In this document: positions 39,060 to 50,200 of the stretch, one piece after another | Position numbering within the stretch: position 1 is the first letter of the stretch | How the letters are laid out: the number at the start of each line of letters is the position of its first letter | Assembly (NCBI RefSeq): GCF_048771995.1 | Contig: NC_133043.1 | Location: 10,434,501 to 10,498,500 of the forward strand | Reading direction: 5' to 3' | From: Taeniopygia guttata | Lineage: Eukaryota > Chordata > Aves > Passeriformes > Estrildidae | DNA length: 64,000 bases | Notes under the pieces: model-generated | What the model was told of the DNA's origin: nothing | Seen by the model: only the letters and a program-made list of their open reading frames with translations | The model's database searches: none | Program-made: the position numbers and the translations under genes

Positions 39060-39760
39060 CAGCCTGCATGGGCTGAAGGCCAGAGCAGATGGAAAGTCAA
39101 CCATGCTTGAGTGCAGATCACGGTGAGTGGGGAGGAAAGTCCCATTTGAGCAAAAACAGGGCCTGGGGGGTCTTAGTAGATGACAAGTTGACCATGGGCT
39201 GGCAATGTGCCCTGGGGCCAGGAGGGCAGTGGGATCCTGGGGTGCATTAGGAAGAGTGGGACCTCTCCCTCTACTCGATCCTGAGGAGGTTCATCTGCAG
39301 TGTTGTGTCTCATCCTGGGTTGCTGAGGACAGGAGAGAAAAGAGCTGCTGGAGAGGGTCCAGCAGAGGCCACAAAGATGGTTTGGGGTCTGGAGCATCTC
39401 TTACAAGAAGAGTCTGATTGGAGCTGGGCCTCCTTGGTCTGGAGAAGCCTGAGAGGAGATCTCATCAGTGTATGTAAGTATCTCCAAGGCAAGTGCCAGG
39501 AGGATGGGTCCAGACTCTTCTTGGTGGCGCCCAGTGACACAATGAGGAAAAATGGCCATAAACTAAAACACAAAATGTTCCACCTGAACGTGAGGAAAAG
39601 CTTCTTTTCATGGAGGCTGGAAGAGCCGTGGAACAGCTGCTCGGGGAGGCTGTGGATTCTCTGGAGATGTTCCAAACGCACCCTGGACACTGCCGCGGGT
39701 GACCCTGCCTGGCAGGGCGGTGGGACTGGGGGATCCCTTCCAGCCCGAAGGATTCTGTGA
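39060..39760 (+). mobile_element. CR1 LINE 3' fragment, plus strand
   Basis: Sense-strand CR1 of about 700 bp. GGTCTTAGTAGATGACAAG, GGGATCCTGGGGTGCATTAG, GAGGAGATCTCATCAGTG and CACCTGAACGTGAGGAAAAG appear in CR1 order, and it ends GGATCCCTTCCAGCCC plus ATTCTGTGA at 39751-39760. This is the C-terminal reverse-transcriptase region and 3' UTR, now disrupted. It lies less than 100 bp from the edge of the HLF CpG island, so it marks the outer limit of the conserved promoter. The 5' border is uncertain. Confidence 0.88.
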
Positions 39761-40001
39761 GATGGTGACAGCCCTGCTCGTGCTGGTGACAGCCCTGTCA
39801 CCGCAGGGTGACACCTGGAAGAGAGGCAGGGGGAGCTCGGTGGGTGCCCCGAGTCACGGGCGGGACCCCCGCGCGCCGTGCCCGCAGCCCGGACCCCTCA
39901 GACCGCGGCAGCGCCGGGTGCCGCTGCCCCGGGGGAGCCCGGAGCGGGGCCAGCCGTTCGGGCTCATTAGCGCTCATTAGCATCCATTAGCGCAGTGCTC
40001 C

Positions 40002-40044
40002 CGGTTCGGGGGTTCGGGGGTTCGGGGGTTCGGGGGTTCGGGGC
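40002..40044. repeat. 9-bp tandem repeat GGGGGTTCG, about five copies
   Basis: A short array in the HLF promoter island, immediately after a CATTAG-rich segment (three ATTAG sites at 39965-39991). The G-runs on the + strand could form a quadruplex upstream of the start region. Confidence 0.9.
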
Positions 40045-40463
40045 GGCTGGCCCGGGCCGCCCCCCCCCCCTCAGCGAGCGGCCGCGCGCGTGCCGGGGCG
40101 GGGCGCGGGGGGGGCGTGGCCGGGGCCGGGGCGGGGCGGGGCCGGCGCGCCAATGGCGGGGCCGCTCTCGGGCGTGACGTCAGCGGCGGCGGCGGCTGCA
40201 CGTGGGCGCGGGGCGGGCGGGCGCAGAGCGGCGCAGAGCGGGCGGCGGGAGCGGCGGCGGCGGCGGAGCAGCTGCGCGGCGGAGGGGCCTGACCCGCGCC
40301 CGGTCCGCGCCTGTCCCGCGGCCACAGCGCCCCTCGCCACCGGCGCTCGGCCCGGCCCCGCGCCCGGCTCACCCGCGCCGCGACAGCGGCTACAGCAAGG
40401 GGGAAGGAACCGCTCGCCGCGCAGCTGCCCCCTCCCCGCCGCCGCGGGCAGCCCCCACCGACC

Positions 40464-40569
40464 ATGTCGCGGCCGCTCCCGCTGAACCCCCCGTTCCTGC
40501 CGCCCACCTATGGCGTGCTGAAGTCCCTGCTGGAAAACCCGCTCAAGCTGCCGCTCGCTCACGAAGACG
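40464..40569 (+). CDS. HLF: HLF coding exon 1
   Basis: Seen: ATG at 40464 in an ACC-ATG context, then MSRPLPLNPPFLPPTYGVLK and SLLENPLKLPLAHED, ending with one base of the next codon before donor GTGAGG at 40570. There is no other ATG between the putative start region and 40464, so this is the first AUG. Human HLF carries three extra residues (Met-Glu-Lys) before this Met, and the bases upstream here do not encode them. HLF is a nuclear PAR-bZIP transcription factor (with TEF and DBP) that binds D-boxes, drives circadian output and detoxification genes, and marks haematopoietic stem cells. This N-terminus belongs to the activation half. The DNA-binding part is not in the window. Confidence 0.96.
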
Positions 40570-41687
40570 GTGAGGTTTCTGCGGGACCCCCCGCTGTCAC
40601 TCGGAGCCCCGGCGTGGCTTTCCCTTTTCCCCTTTTCCCCTTTCCCCCGCCCCGAGCGCTCGGCCGGCGATGGAGCCCCGGGACCGCTGCTCGGGGCGCT
40701 CCGCGGGAGCGGCGGCCGCCCCGGCTCCATCTAACGGGACGCGCCCGGCGCTCCCTCGCTGTCCCGGTGGATGAACGCCAAGGGCGCTCGGTGCCTCGGG
40801 CACGGGGGCCGGGATCACCATCCCAGGCCCCACACACACCGCTCCCGGCCCCGGGGGCCCGGTCCCCGGGAAGCGGAGCAGCTCGGGCATGCCCGCCCCG
40901 CGGTGGAGCGCGCTCGGAAAGCGCAGAGCCAGGGAAGGTCTCGCAGGTCCGTGTCCGCGGCTCTCCGAGTCCCACTGCCAAAACACGCGTGGGATTTCAC
41001 CGGGGCTGTTGGATGAGCTTAAAAATAAAATGCTGCGAAGGCTTGGTAGCTGACAGGAAGCTTTAGGATTTCAGACTGTTGCAGATTTTCTAGAGAAATC
41101 AGGCGTTTCCCTTACAGAGCGTGCATTGAAATCGCTGGGGGCTGTAGAGCCTTAGTTAAGCTTTTTTTTTTTTTTTTTTTTTTTTTTCTGCACATCAAAA
41201 CTGTGTTCTGTCAGCCTTTGTCACTGTATATTAGTAACATTTAGAAGTGCAGAATTTGAGGACTATTTTGCTTGTGCTAGGAGTAGCAAGATTGAGACCT
41301 TAGTTTAGACGAATGACAGGATCCCAGGGATTTTAGGCTAAGACTGTTCCTTTTCAACAGAATATATCAATAGCTTCCAGTTTGCTGGAATACTTAAATG
41401 TTCACTTTTAAGTCTGTTGAGTACTTTTTAATGCTAACGTTCAAAGCTGTGCTTGGAGTGGAACTGTTAACTAAAAACAAAGGGCAGTCTCAAAATGTGG
41501 TTGGTTCCCACAAAGGTGCTCAGTGACACGACCCCTCAATTCTCTTCCCAGTAGAGTGAGTCAAAGGAATTATTTTTTTGAAGGGAGTATTAATTTCTTA
41601 CAGAGTACAGCAGAAATAATGGAAGTAGTAGTAGTTAATATTTTAATTACTGAATTCTTACATGTTTGTTATGTGTTTTTGTTTAAG
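40570..41687 (+). other. HLF: HLF intron 1, 1118 bp
   Basis: Starts with GTGAGG inside the CpG island and ends TTTTTGTTTAAG before exon 2. It contains the downstream half of the island and a run of 26 T at 41162-41187. The 5' half is GC-rich and could hold regulatory sites. I see no other gene in it. Confidence 0.9.
41162..41187. repeat. Poly(T) tract, 26 T
   Basis: An uninterrupted T homopolymer in HLF intron 1. On the - strand it is a poly(A), but no retro-element body is attached. Confidence 0.95.
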
Positions 41688-42023
41688 CATTCGGTAAAGA
41701 AAAAGACAAAGAGAAGAAGTTAGATGATGACAGCACTGGTACCACAGTCCCTCAGTCAGCTTTCTTGGGTCCAACATTGTGGGACAAGACACTGCCATAT
41801 GATGGAGACACTTTCCAGTTGGAATACATGGACCTGGAAGAATTCCTCTCAGAAAATGGCATTCCACCCAGCCCAAACCAGCATGAGCCTAGCCCACACC
41901 AGTCAGGTCTCCAGCAAGCTACCTCAGCATCACCTTCTGTCATGGACCTCAGCAGCAGGGCTTCTACTTCAGTCCATCCAGGCATGGTGTCGCAGAACTG
42001 CATGCAGAGCCCAGTCAGACCAG
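41688..42023 (+). CDS. HLF: HLF coding exon 2, acidic/proline-rich activation region
   Basis: Seen: acceptor GTTTAAG at 41681-41687, a 336-bp exon (112 codons), donor GTAAAT at 42024. Both borders are phase 1. With G from exon 1 it reads [15 protein letters not shown], then [20 protein letters not shown] and [19 protein letters not shown], then a Ser/Pro/His-rich stretch, then VMDLSSRAS, and it ends [10 protein letters not shown]. From memory it follows human HLF exon 2 almost residue for residue in the first half, with more change in the Ser/Pro part. The hydrophobic-acidic block from [10 protein letters not shown] to FLSENG is the conserved transactivation segment shared by HLF, TEF and DBP. 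The next exon should begin by completing Gly and encode the PAR region. Confidence 0.97.
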
Positions 42024-43654
42024 GTAAATCTGCCCTTACAGCCTCCCTATGGAATTTGGCATGAACCCCTCCTCCCCACTGTAAATCACTGCTTCTCCCT
42101 GTGCAGCTGACAGGCAGCTTAGAGCCCAGAGGATTCCAGATAAAAACAATAGCTCCAGTTATCACTAAGCTGCTCCACCAGGATTTCTGTTTAAATTATT
42201 GAAGGAAAGCTCTGAGAATTCCATGGAAACTTGGCTATCTTAGTTGGTGTCTTAGCAAGTAAAAAGGCCACAGACAGAATGGCATAGATGCCACAGTGTT
42301 AAAAGAGCAGGAAAAAGGACTGTGAGAGAGAGAGTATTTCTTCAGCCAATATTTGATGTGAGAACACAGGAGTGGGCAGTTATTCTGGAGTTAAAGGTTA
42401 ATGCTTCTTACTTGAAATTTTGGCCATAATCTTACTCTCTACTGAGCAAAGTAAAATTTGCCACAGGAACTGAGTTTTGGAACAACATTATAATCTTGCT
42501 TAAATTGGCATAAACTGAGTGCACTCTGACCTGAGTTCATAACTTGCATCTGTAGTCACCTTACGCTTAAGAAAACACGGTGGAGTCCAAGGCCTGGTTG
42601 TAATGCACAATTCCAGCCTGTCTGATGTCAGTGGAAGTCTTTTATTATTTTATTAGCACTTGAGATCATCCCTTTAGAGACACCGGTTCGAATCCAGAGT
42701 AACTCCTCTGGCTTGACACCAGCATGGCTGAGATCATGGGCAGTGGAAGAGTGTCAGCATTGAAGTTTGGGAAACATGGAGCTTTGCCTTTTTCCTTACA
42801 AAAAAAAAATACAGAGAGTGACTTATTTATTGTGCTCTTCTGCTCACATGAGGTGTGCTCTTGGCAGCAGGAAACCACTCCTCTCCCTTCTGCTTGATCG
42901 TTTGCCATGCTCAGTGTGCGAAGTCATTGTCAGAATCATCTGATAAGGAGGCAAAATAAACAAATAGAGAGGCAAAAGTTGTGGAGCAGGATGAAATAGA
43001 AATGTCTTAAAAGTCTGCAATGTTCCTGTCTAGTTAAAAAGGAATAAAATATCCCCAAAGCTCCCCAAACCTGTCAGCATACTCCTTGGCCCCCCCATCA
43101 GAACTGTGTGTTTTGTCATGGATTTCATTTACTTACTTTTACTTTGTGTGGATTTGACTTTGCTTGTGTTTCACTTTCAAGGCTTTTCATGGTTAACTAA
43201 TAACTTACAAGGGTGTCCAAAGTTAAAATATATTTGGAGTAGGCAAGAGCAGAACATGAAACCTGTTGCTTTTTCTGAGCCAGCTTTAAAAATAGTGCAT
43301 ATATGCTACACTGTTTTCTGTCACTTGTGCACACACAAAATTAAAAGCAGATAACCTGTCCCCATTCTCTCCTTTTTTAGAGGAGCCTGGTAGTGAGCCA
43401 GGCTTTTAATGATCATCTGTCAGAATTTATTTGCAATCAGCTATCTGTGTGACTTTTCAACTCATTGATTTTTTTTTCAGTTTTTCCTGAGCCCTTTGCA
43501 GCTCATGGTTACAAACTTAACTCAGTGCACTTTTTTACTGTTGTAAAGGACATTATGTCTCTTGGGATAGGATAAAACATCTAAATTTGCAGGTATTTTT
43601 TCCAACACCATCTTGCTTTAACAAGAATAGATTTTTTTGTTAAATGTTGTGGTG

Positions 43655-43681
43655 TTTTTTTTTTTTTTTTTTTTTTTTTTT
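43655..43681. repeat. Poly(T) tract, 27 T
   Basis: A T homopolymer in HLF intron 2 with no attached element body visible. Confidence 0.95.
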
Positions 43682-44320
43682 AAGGGAGCTCATTTCACTT
43701 CTTAAATATTTTCTTGTCACCCATTACAAATAGGAAGTGTGGCTTCATTAACAGTAGTCTGGTTTAACATCAGATTGTTGGAATTTTTATGTGCTGTCAT
43801 GTGAAAACCTTTCTTTGACAATCGGTACTGAAGAGAAGCCCATCTCACAGTTTAGCATTTGAGCAAGTTTGAGAATATAGGAGCATATATTTTTTCTGAA
43901 ATTTAGTAAAAATGAGCATTTAAGATTTATCATAAAAGGGCCAAGGCAAATGTGCTGCTTTGGAATAGGGAGGTAAATATTAAAATCATTGTAATGGAGC
44001 CTGTTGCTTAATATATCTTAAAACATTTAAAATAGATTTTTTTTTTTGTCACATAAAGGAAGGTTTTTAGTTGGTGTGAGCTATCATTGTGTTGTGATTT
44101 GTGTTACTGTAATAAAGCAAAGAATAAGTCATAGGAAGTATACAGTTTCTATACAGACTAATTCCACGTGATCCTACACTACTTCTAGGAAAACTGCATG
44201 TTTTGGGTGAAAACTGTATGTTTTAGGTGATAATTCTAAAAATATTTCACTGGTGTGTTTTCTGACTCTTGCTTTGCCATGGGAGCCCTGTTAGAGTGTG
44301 TGTGGGCAGAGGAAGGGTCT

Positions 44321-44625
44321 GTCCCTCCCTGGAGGGCTCTGGGGTTTGGTGTGGGGTGCAGGTGTCCCAGCACCCTGTCCCTCTCTGGAGGGCTCTGGGG
44401 TTTGGTGTGGGGTGCAGGGCAGGTGTCCCAGCACCCTGTCCCTCCCTGGAGGGCTCTGGGGTTTGGTGTGGGGTTTGCAGGTGTCCCAGCGCCCTGTCCC
44501 TGTCTGGAGGGCTCTGGGGTTTGGTGTGGGGTGCAGGTGTCCCAGCACCCTGTCCCTCCCTGGAGGGCTCTGGGGTTTGGTGTGGGGTTTGCAGGTGTCC
44601 CAGCACCCTGTCCCTGTCCGGGGAC
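44321..44625. repeat. 56-61 bp minisatellite, five units
   Basis: Units start at 44321, 44377, 44438, 44496 and 44552 (lengths 56, 61, 58, 56, 58), with a partial sixth. Each begins GTCCCTCCCTGGAGGG or a variant and ends GTGTCCCAGCACCCT. They differ by small insertions before the GCAGGTGTCC part. Units 1 and 4 share one length class, and units 3 and 5 share the GTTTGCAGG form, so they look like higher-order pairs. The + strand is G-rich (CTGGGGTTTGGTGTGGGGT), so HLF transcription puts G on the non-template strand. Several overlapping frames stay open and are not genes. Confidence 0.93.
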
Positions 44626-46667
44626 GTTCCCGCACGTGGAGCCCCGGCTGTGACGCTGGGACTTGGGGATCCACCCTGCCAGGGATGGCACAGCAGCGTG
44701 GGGAGATTTAATTCTGTGCATGTGTTCCAGCACAAGCCTCATCTGTCTGTAGGAGTGAGTGGTGTTGCCCAAACGTGTTTTGTGCCTTGGCTGGAAGAGA
44801 TCAGGAGATCAGCACTGGCACTCCCCGAGTGTCATCACACTCAGCAAAGCTGTGCTTGACCCTGACTGTGGACGTGACATTACCAAAATCCTCACTGATT
44901 TTCTTTCTCCCTGCTCAAAAATGTAATGGCAACCTAAAGGATTCTGTATTTCCAGCTCAGATTGCCTGGTCAATGGAAAGATGTTTAGGCTCATCAGTTT
45001 ATCGTCTGCAAAGAATAAAGTGAGCACCCACTTCCTATACATTTCTGCTCAGGGAATGTAGGTACAGAAATTTCTGGCTTTGTTTTGATTAGGGACACCG
45101 GGTAATCTGAAACCGTGTATTTATCTTTAATAGTGCTGATTTTCTTACAGTATTTTGATTTATTTTTAGCATTGCAGACCAACATCCATTGCAATGTTTA
45201 GATGCATTTAAAACTTCTGTTTTGTCTTGTTATTGCATGCTGGTAGGTGGGTTGAAATCTGTGGTCTCTTCTGAAAAAGGTTTTCAGATTTTTATGAAGC
45301 TTTCAAAGTAACCCATTACTGCAAACACACTTTGTGGTTCTTCATGTAGTCTTTCATAAATCTCCATTTAAATGCAGAGTCCTTAAGGAAATTTGGAGTA
45401 ATTTTTAGCTGTTTGTATGTAAAGGGAGGGTGTATATTTTGCAGGTAGCTATTTGGTTTTTGCTTTTCACCTGGCTCTTTCCCCCATGTAGCCCTGATGG
45501 AGGTGGTTGGGGCAGGTACTATAAAGGGTTTGAAAGGTGTGAATTTAGAGAAGCATCAGCTAGATCTGGTGGAGAATCCTAACTAGAAGGTTTTGGGGAT
45601 TTTGTGGTTTAGATCTGAATTTTCTGTTTGTCACCAAAAAGCCCTGGATGTGGGGCTGTGTCACAAGGATGCTGCTGGCACAGTAATAAGCAGGAGTTGT
45701 TTCTGCCTTGCTCCAGAGGAGAACAGGGCTGTTGGGGGCTCTGAGAGAGCTCCCTCTTTCTTTGTGTTCTCTGATGGTGGTTTTCTGTCTGTGTTGCCTG
45801 CATGGCTGGGTGCTTTAGACTACTTGCCAAGGATTATTTAAGGAAAGAAAAAAAAATTAAAAACAAGCTTTATAATCCACTGCAGACATGTACCTACATG
45901 CAATATCTGTAAGTCTTCACTTAAATGTAAATTAGAGGCTCATTAATCAAAAAGCTGAGAATTGTTTCTATGTGAAGTGCACTTACACCTCCCTCCCCCC
46001 AAAGATTTTTATGAAATGCTGTGGTTTATTTGCTGGGTGCAGATATTCTGTCTAGAGCACAGTATCCATTACCTCCGGCTTCTTGCACAGGCACTGAGCT
46101 GCAGTGACTGACAGCAGCACCGCCGGGTGGGTTTTGGTGTTTTTTGGAGCTGGTGTTTGTGCCAGGCGCTGCAGCCAGCAGGGAGAGAGAGGCTTGTTCT
46201 TGCTGCATGCAGCTGGTGTGGGGTGAGGAGTGCCGGGCAGCCCCGAAGGGTGTGTGTGCAGCACTGCCTTTATTGCAGCCTCCCTTCCCCTGCGCTCCTG
46301 AACGTGATCTCCTCCTCCAGTGCCGCTTGGCACAGCGCAGGGCAGCATTCCCAGCTGCCAGCCTGCGCGTGGAATCCTCTCCTGAGCTTTAATCACTGTT
46401 TACAAGCCGTCCCCGGCTGTTGCAGGAACCCCTTCTCTCCCAGAGGCCGAAGCTCTCCGCGGGAAGGGATCTCCTGACCTCTGGCCTCCCACGTGCGGGT
46501 GGGAAGGAGCAGCTCCAGCATGGCCACGCTGGGAGCAGGAGCTGCTGTTCACATTGAGCCTCACGTGCGGCTGGGGCTGCTGCAGGACCGTGTGCTGCAG
46601 GCACGTGTCCCTGCCCTGTGCAGCCCAGTTCAGCCCAGCTCCGCTCCTGCCACCGCCAGCACGGGCC

Positions 46668-47255
46668 TGAACCGCGCCAGGATGGAGAACCGCGCCAGGA
46701 TGGAGAACCGTGCCAGGCTGGAGAACCGTGCCGAGATGTAGAACCGCACCGGGATGGGGAACCGCGCCGGGATGGAGAACCGCGCCAGGATGGAGAACCG
46801 TGCTGGGCTGGAGAACCGTGCCAGGCGGGAGAACCGCGCCGGGATGGAGAACCGCGCCAGGCTGGAGAACTGTGCCAGGATGGAGAACCGCACCGGGCTG
46901 GAGAACCGCGCTGGGCGGGAGAACCGTGCCAGGATGGAGAACCACACCAGGATGGGGAACCGTGCCGGGCTGGAGAACCGTGCCGGGATGGAGAACCGTG
47001 CCGGGATGGAGAACCGCGCCAGGCTGGAGAACTGTGCCAGGATGGAGAACCGCACCGGGCTGGAGAACCGCGCTGGGCGGGAGAACCGCGCCAGGATGGA
47101 GAACCACACCAGGATGGGGAACCGCGCCGGGCGGGAGAACCGTGCCGGGCTGGGGAACCGCGCCGGGCGGGAGAACCACACCAGGATGGGGAACCGCGCC
47201 TGGTTGGAGAACCACACCGCGCCGGAGAACCACACCAGGATGGGGAACTGTGCCC
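46668..47255. repeat. 18-bp minisatellite, about 33 units, with a 162-bp higher-order duplication
   Basis: The unit is GAGAACCGCGCCAGGATG with common variants: GGATG or GGCTG or GGCGG, CGC or CGT or CAC, and CAGG or CGGG. A nine-unit block around 46861-46960 recurs 162 bp later (47023 onward) with nearly the same variant order, including the rare GAGAACTGTGCC unit, which shows a block duplication. Because 18 is a multiple of 3 and the unit lacks stops, long frames stay open on both strands (for example a 372-codon - strand frame rich in Gly-Ser-Pro). These are repeat artefacts with no start context or splice support. Confidence 0.95.
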
Positions 47256-50200
47256 TGCTCCGCTGCCAAGGAAGCGCAGTCCGCCGGCAGACCTCGCAAA
47301 ACTGCGCTCTGCATCAAAGAAAGATGCAAAATCCATCCAGGCAAATATTAAAAATAGCCTGTCACATGGGAACGGGGAGGGGGAAAAGTGCTGAACGCAC
47401 AGGCTTGTTAATGCTGGAAGCAAGAACACTGTGTCTCCTTCAAGAGAGCTGATTTTAATATTCACAGTTAAATGTTGGTTATTGGTTAAATAATTGCTTG
47501 ACTGCATGAAAGAACTTGAAGTTAGTTCGGAGCTGAAACAGTAAACAGCATGAAATAATCTCGGGTGTTAGGCTGTGCAGCCTCCTTGTGCAAGGAAGTG
47601 CTATCCAGGTTTAGGAAGAGAGCACAGGGAATACCTAGGATTTGGAAGGGTTTTTTTTTTGTCGTCGTAAAGATACTTCAAGGATGTCTCGAGTGTCAAG
47701 CTTACTTAGGAAGGTACAATGTATTTTTCAGAGCTTTGCTTCCCATCTCAAAGTGCATTGCAGAGTGATTGGTTCTCAGTGCAGTGATTTGATTTTTTTG
47801 AGGAGCGAGTACACCCCGAAGTCTTTCATAAAGCAATATATTATTGTCAAGAGACAAGACCTCATCAGGAGATGTATACAAAGACACCACTATTATCTGA
47901 TTAGATGAAGCTACTAGGAAACACATTAAATTGTTCAATCTCTACATATTTTTATGACAGCAAATTGGCAATCGTGGAAGCTGCAGTGGCCAGATTCTGC
48001 CAATTAATCTCAGCAATAAGTACTTTGCTCCTCATGTGGTCTCCCTGATTTCTCTATTGCCCAGCAGGTAGGCAGCTTGTTGACTGCTCTCCATCACCTC
48101 CCAGGTGGAGCAGCAAAATGTCACCATTCATTCTCTTGTCATTCATCTTTCTGGAATTTTTTTAAGGGGGGGTAACAGCTCTCAGTGGCCAGTGGAGTTT
48201 TCACAAGATAAAGGACTTGTTCACCCTCAGTAAAAATGACTTTAGTGCATTATGAAATCGTTTGGTTGCCTGGCAGTACGCTATGGAGCTGTTTAGTATT
48301 TATATCACACAAAACTTGAGCACTGGTTTCTTTTTTTTTCTTTTGTTTAGTCTTCCTTTCATAACAAATAAAATATATTTTCAATATTTTGTCTGAATTT
48401 CACAGAAGACTGGTGATCAGAAAAAAATATTTCAGCTAAGTTATTTTCAAGAAAAACTGTGGGTTGATCTTAAGTAGATAATGAAAGCTCTGTAAGAAAC
48501 CATTTACTTAAACCTCACATCTATTCCACCTAATGGACTAAGTTGCATATAATCACTTGGTATAGAAAATGAGTGTAAAATGCACAACTGTGTCAAAATG
48601 ACTTTATGGCAAATTGGGTTTTTTGTAGCTTGAATAATTTTTTTTTTTTTAATGAACAAATGGTGATAAAGAAGCTCTCTGTTTATCACAAAGCTGAATT
48701 TAGTCCTGAGAGTTGAGAGCCGCAGTGTGGAGAGCTAACACAGGTGGGTAAGACAGCGTGTGTTGCAATGTTTCTTTTTTTCCTTTTTTTTTTTCTTTTA
48801 TTCTGGTTCTCTTCACAGCACTTCAGCTTTGCATGACTGAGGTGCTATCCATCAAGTTTTAAACAGATGCAAAATATTGTTTAGCCTCTCACATTTCTGA
48901 CACAATTCTGCTTCCCCATCCCATTATCTCCATGAAGTTTTGCCAGGGCTAAATTTGGGCTGGATTTTTGTTGTGCACCCTCCAACACCATTGCTTAGTC
49001 CTCTGATGTGGGAAGCTCTTGCTTCAGGGTTCTCTCCTCAGCTTGGAGAGAAACAGCCCTAGCTCTTCATCCCACTGGCATTATCCTCTTGTTCATATTA
49101 CTTGCAATTTAATGAAAACAGGCACTGAGCATCTTGGAGCTCTTTGTTTTGGTGTATGGCTGTTGTAGGAGGAAATAAAAAAAATCCAAATTGCATTAGG
49201 GTTCTAGGAAACCCAGCTCCTTGTTAACTGGAACAAAAATGTAGATCACTACTCAAAACAGGAACCTGCAGATGGAGCATTAGTATGTGTTTCCTGCAAG
49301 CAGAAGCTACAGTGAACTGGTGCAATAACACACCTGTAACAAATGTCAGCCTTAAATATGTACTCGTAAAGCAGAGAGGCAAAAACACAGTTTGGCAAGG
49401 ATTTGTTGAAGATGGAGAATGGTTTAAAAAAAAGCATTCTTTTCCAATTAGCCTTAGGGAGCTCAGCTTGCTGTAAATTCTTTGTTCTGGAACATGGCTA
49501 TGGACAATAGGTCAAAGTTTAAGTAATTCATTACAGAACTGGTTGGTTCTCCTGAATTTAATAAACATATGAATGAGCGGGGTTCTCTGTGCACAGCAAG
49601 ATCAATTAATTTGTGTGGCACTGATTGGATCCTAAGTTTTATTTAAAACACTTGCAAGGCCTTACTCCTTATTTAATGCCTGTGTGGCCACTGGTGCCTT
49701 TGAGGTGAGCTGGTCATGCAGCACTCACGGTACAGGTGACAGTGCTTCAACAGAAACTGAATGTGGGGAAGAAGAAAACTGTGAATTGCGTTTGGAAAAA
49801 ATGGACGAACAGTAATGTGAAACTTAAAAGCACAAAATACTGCAGAAATGCAGTTAATGGAGCAATCAATGCTTTTAGGAGAGCAAGGTTATTGAAATAA
49901 CAGCACCAAACCTTCTTGTAGAAGAGCACATTGCGCAAGGCTGCAGAACAAAGCACAGGATCAAGGCTGGTGCTGAAGCAGAGATGACTTAAAACAATTC
50001 AGTCATTTTTACCGACTCACCATTACAACATTGGGAAATTTGTCTTATTCCACCAAAAGATCTGTTTAAAAAAACCAGCTGTGTTCTTGCCTTAGTAATT
50101 CTTATTAAGTAGGAACTAAGCACTCAAACCCAAATCTTCTTCCTCATCACAGCAGAGAGGGTGAAACTGAATTTGAAGGGCCCTGCAGCAATCAGCCCTC

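Larger units (their letters stand above)
39830..41000 (+). promoter_or_regulatory. HLF: HLF CpG-island promoter
   Basis: A dense CpG island around HLF coding exon 1. Upstream of the start codon it holds repeated GGGGCGGGG GC boxes (about 40096-40142), CCAAT at 40150-40154, a full palindromic CRE TGACGTCA at 40175-40182 and a perfect E-box CACGTG at 40199-40204. There is no TATA box, as usual for island promoters. The start of transcription is not visible but probably lies just after the E-box, at about 40210-40260. The CRE suggests cAMP/CREB input, and the E-box fits CLOCK-BMAL1 or USF input to a circadian PAR-bZIP gene. These inputs are inferred from motif identity only. Confidence 0.8.

Noticed and set aside
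39305-39801. 151-codon + frame and 163-codon - frame upstream of HLF
   Set aside because: They lie within the CR1 fragment and are remains or shadows of the element, not host genes.
39977-40981. Frames of 120-220 codons in the HLF CpG island on both strands
   Set aside because: GC-driven open frames, Arg/Ala/Pro-rich. Only the short 40464-40569 exon has homology and splice borders.
44236-44859. Long frames on both strands over the 56-61 bp minisatellite
   Set aside because: Repeat artefacts, with the same phrase repeated in each frame.
46389-47507. 372-, 314-, 258-, 232-, 213- and 201-codon frames over the 18-bp minisatellite
   Set aside because: The unit is a multiple of three and lacks stops, so many frames are open. 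The proteins are monotonous six-residue repeats.
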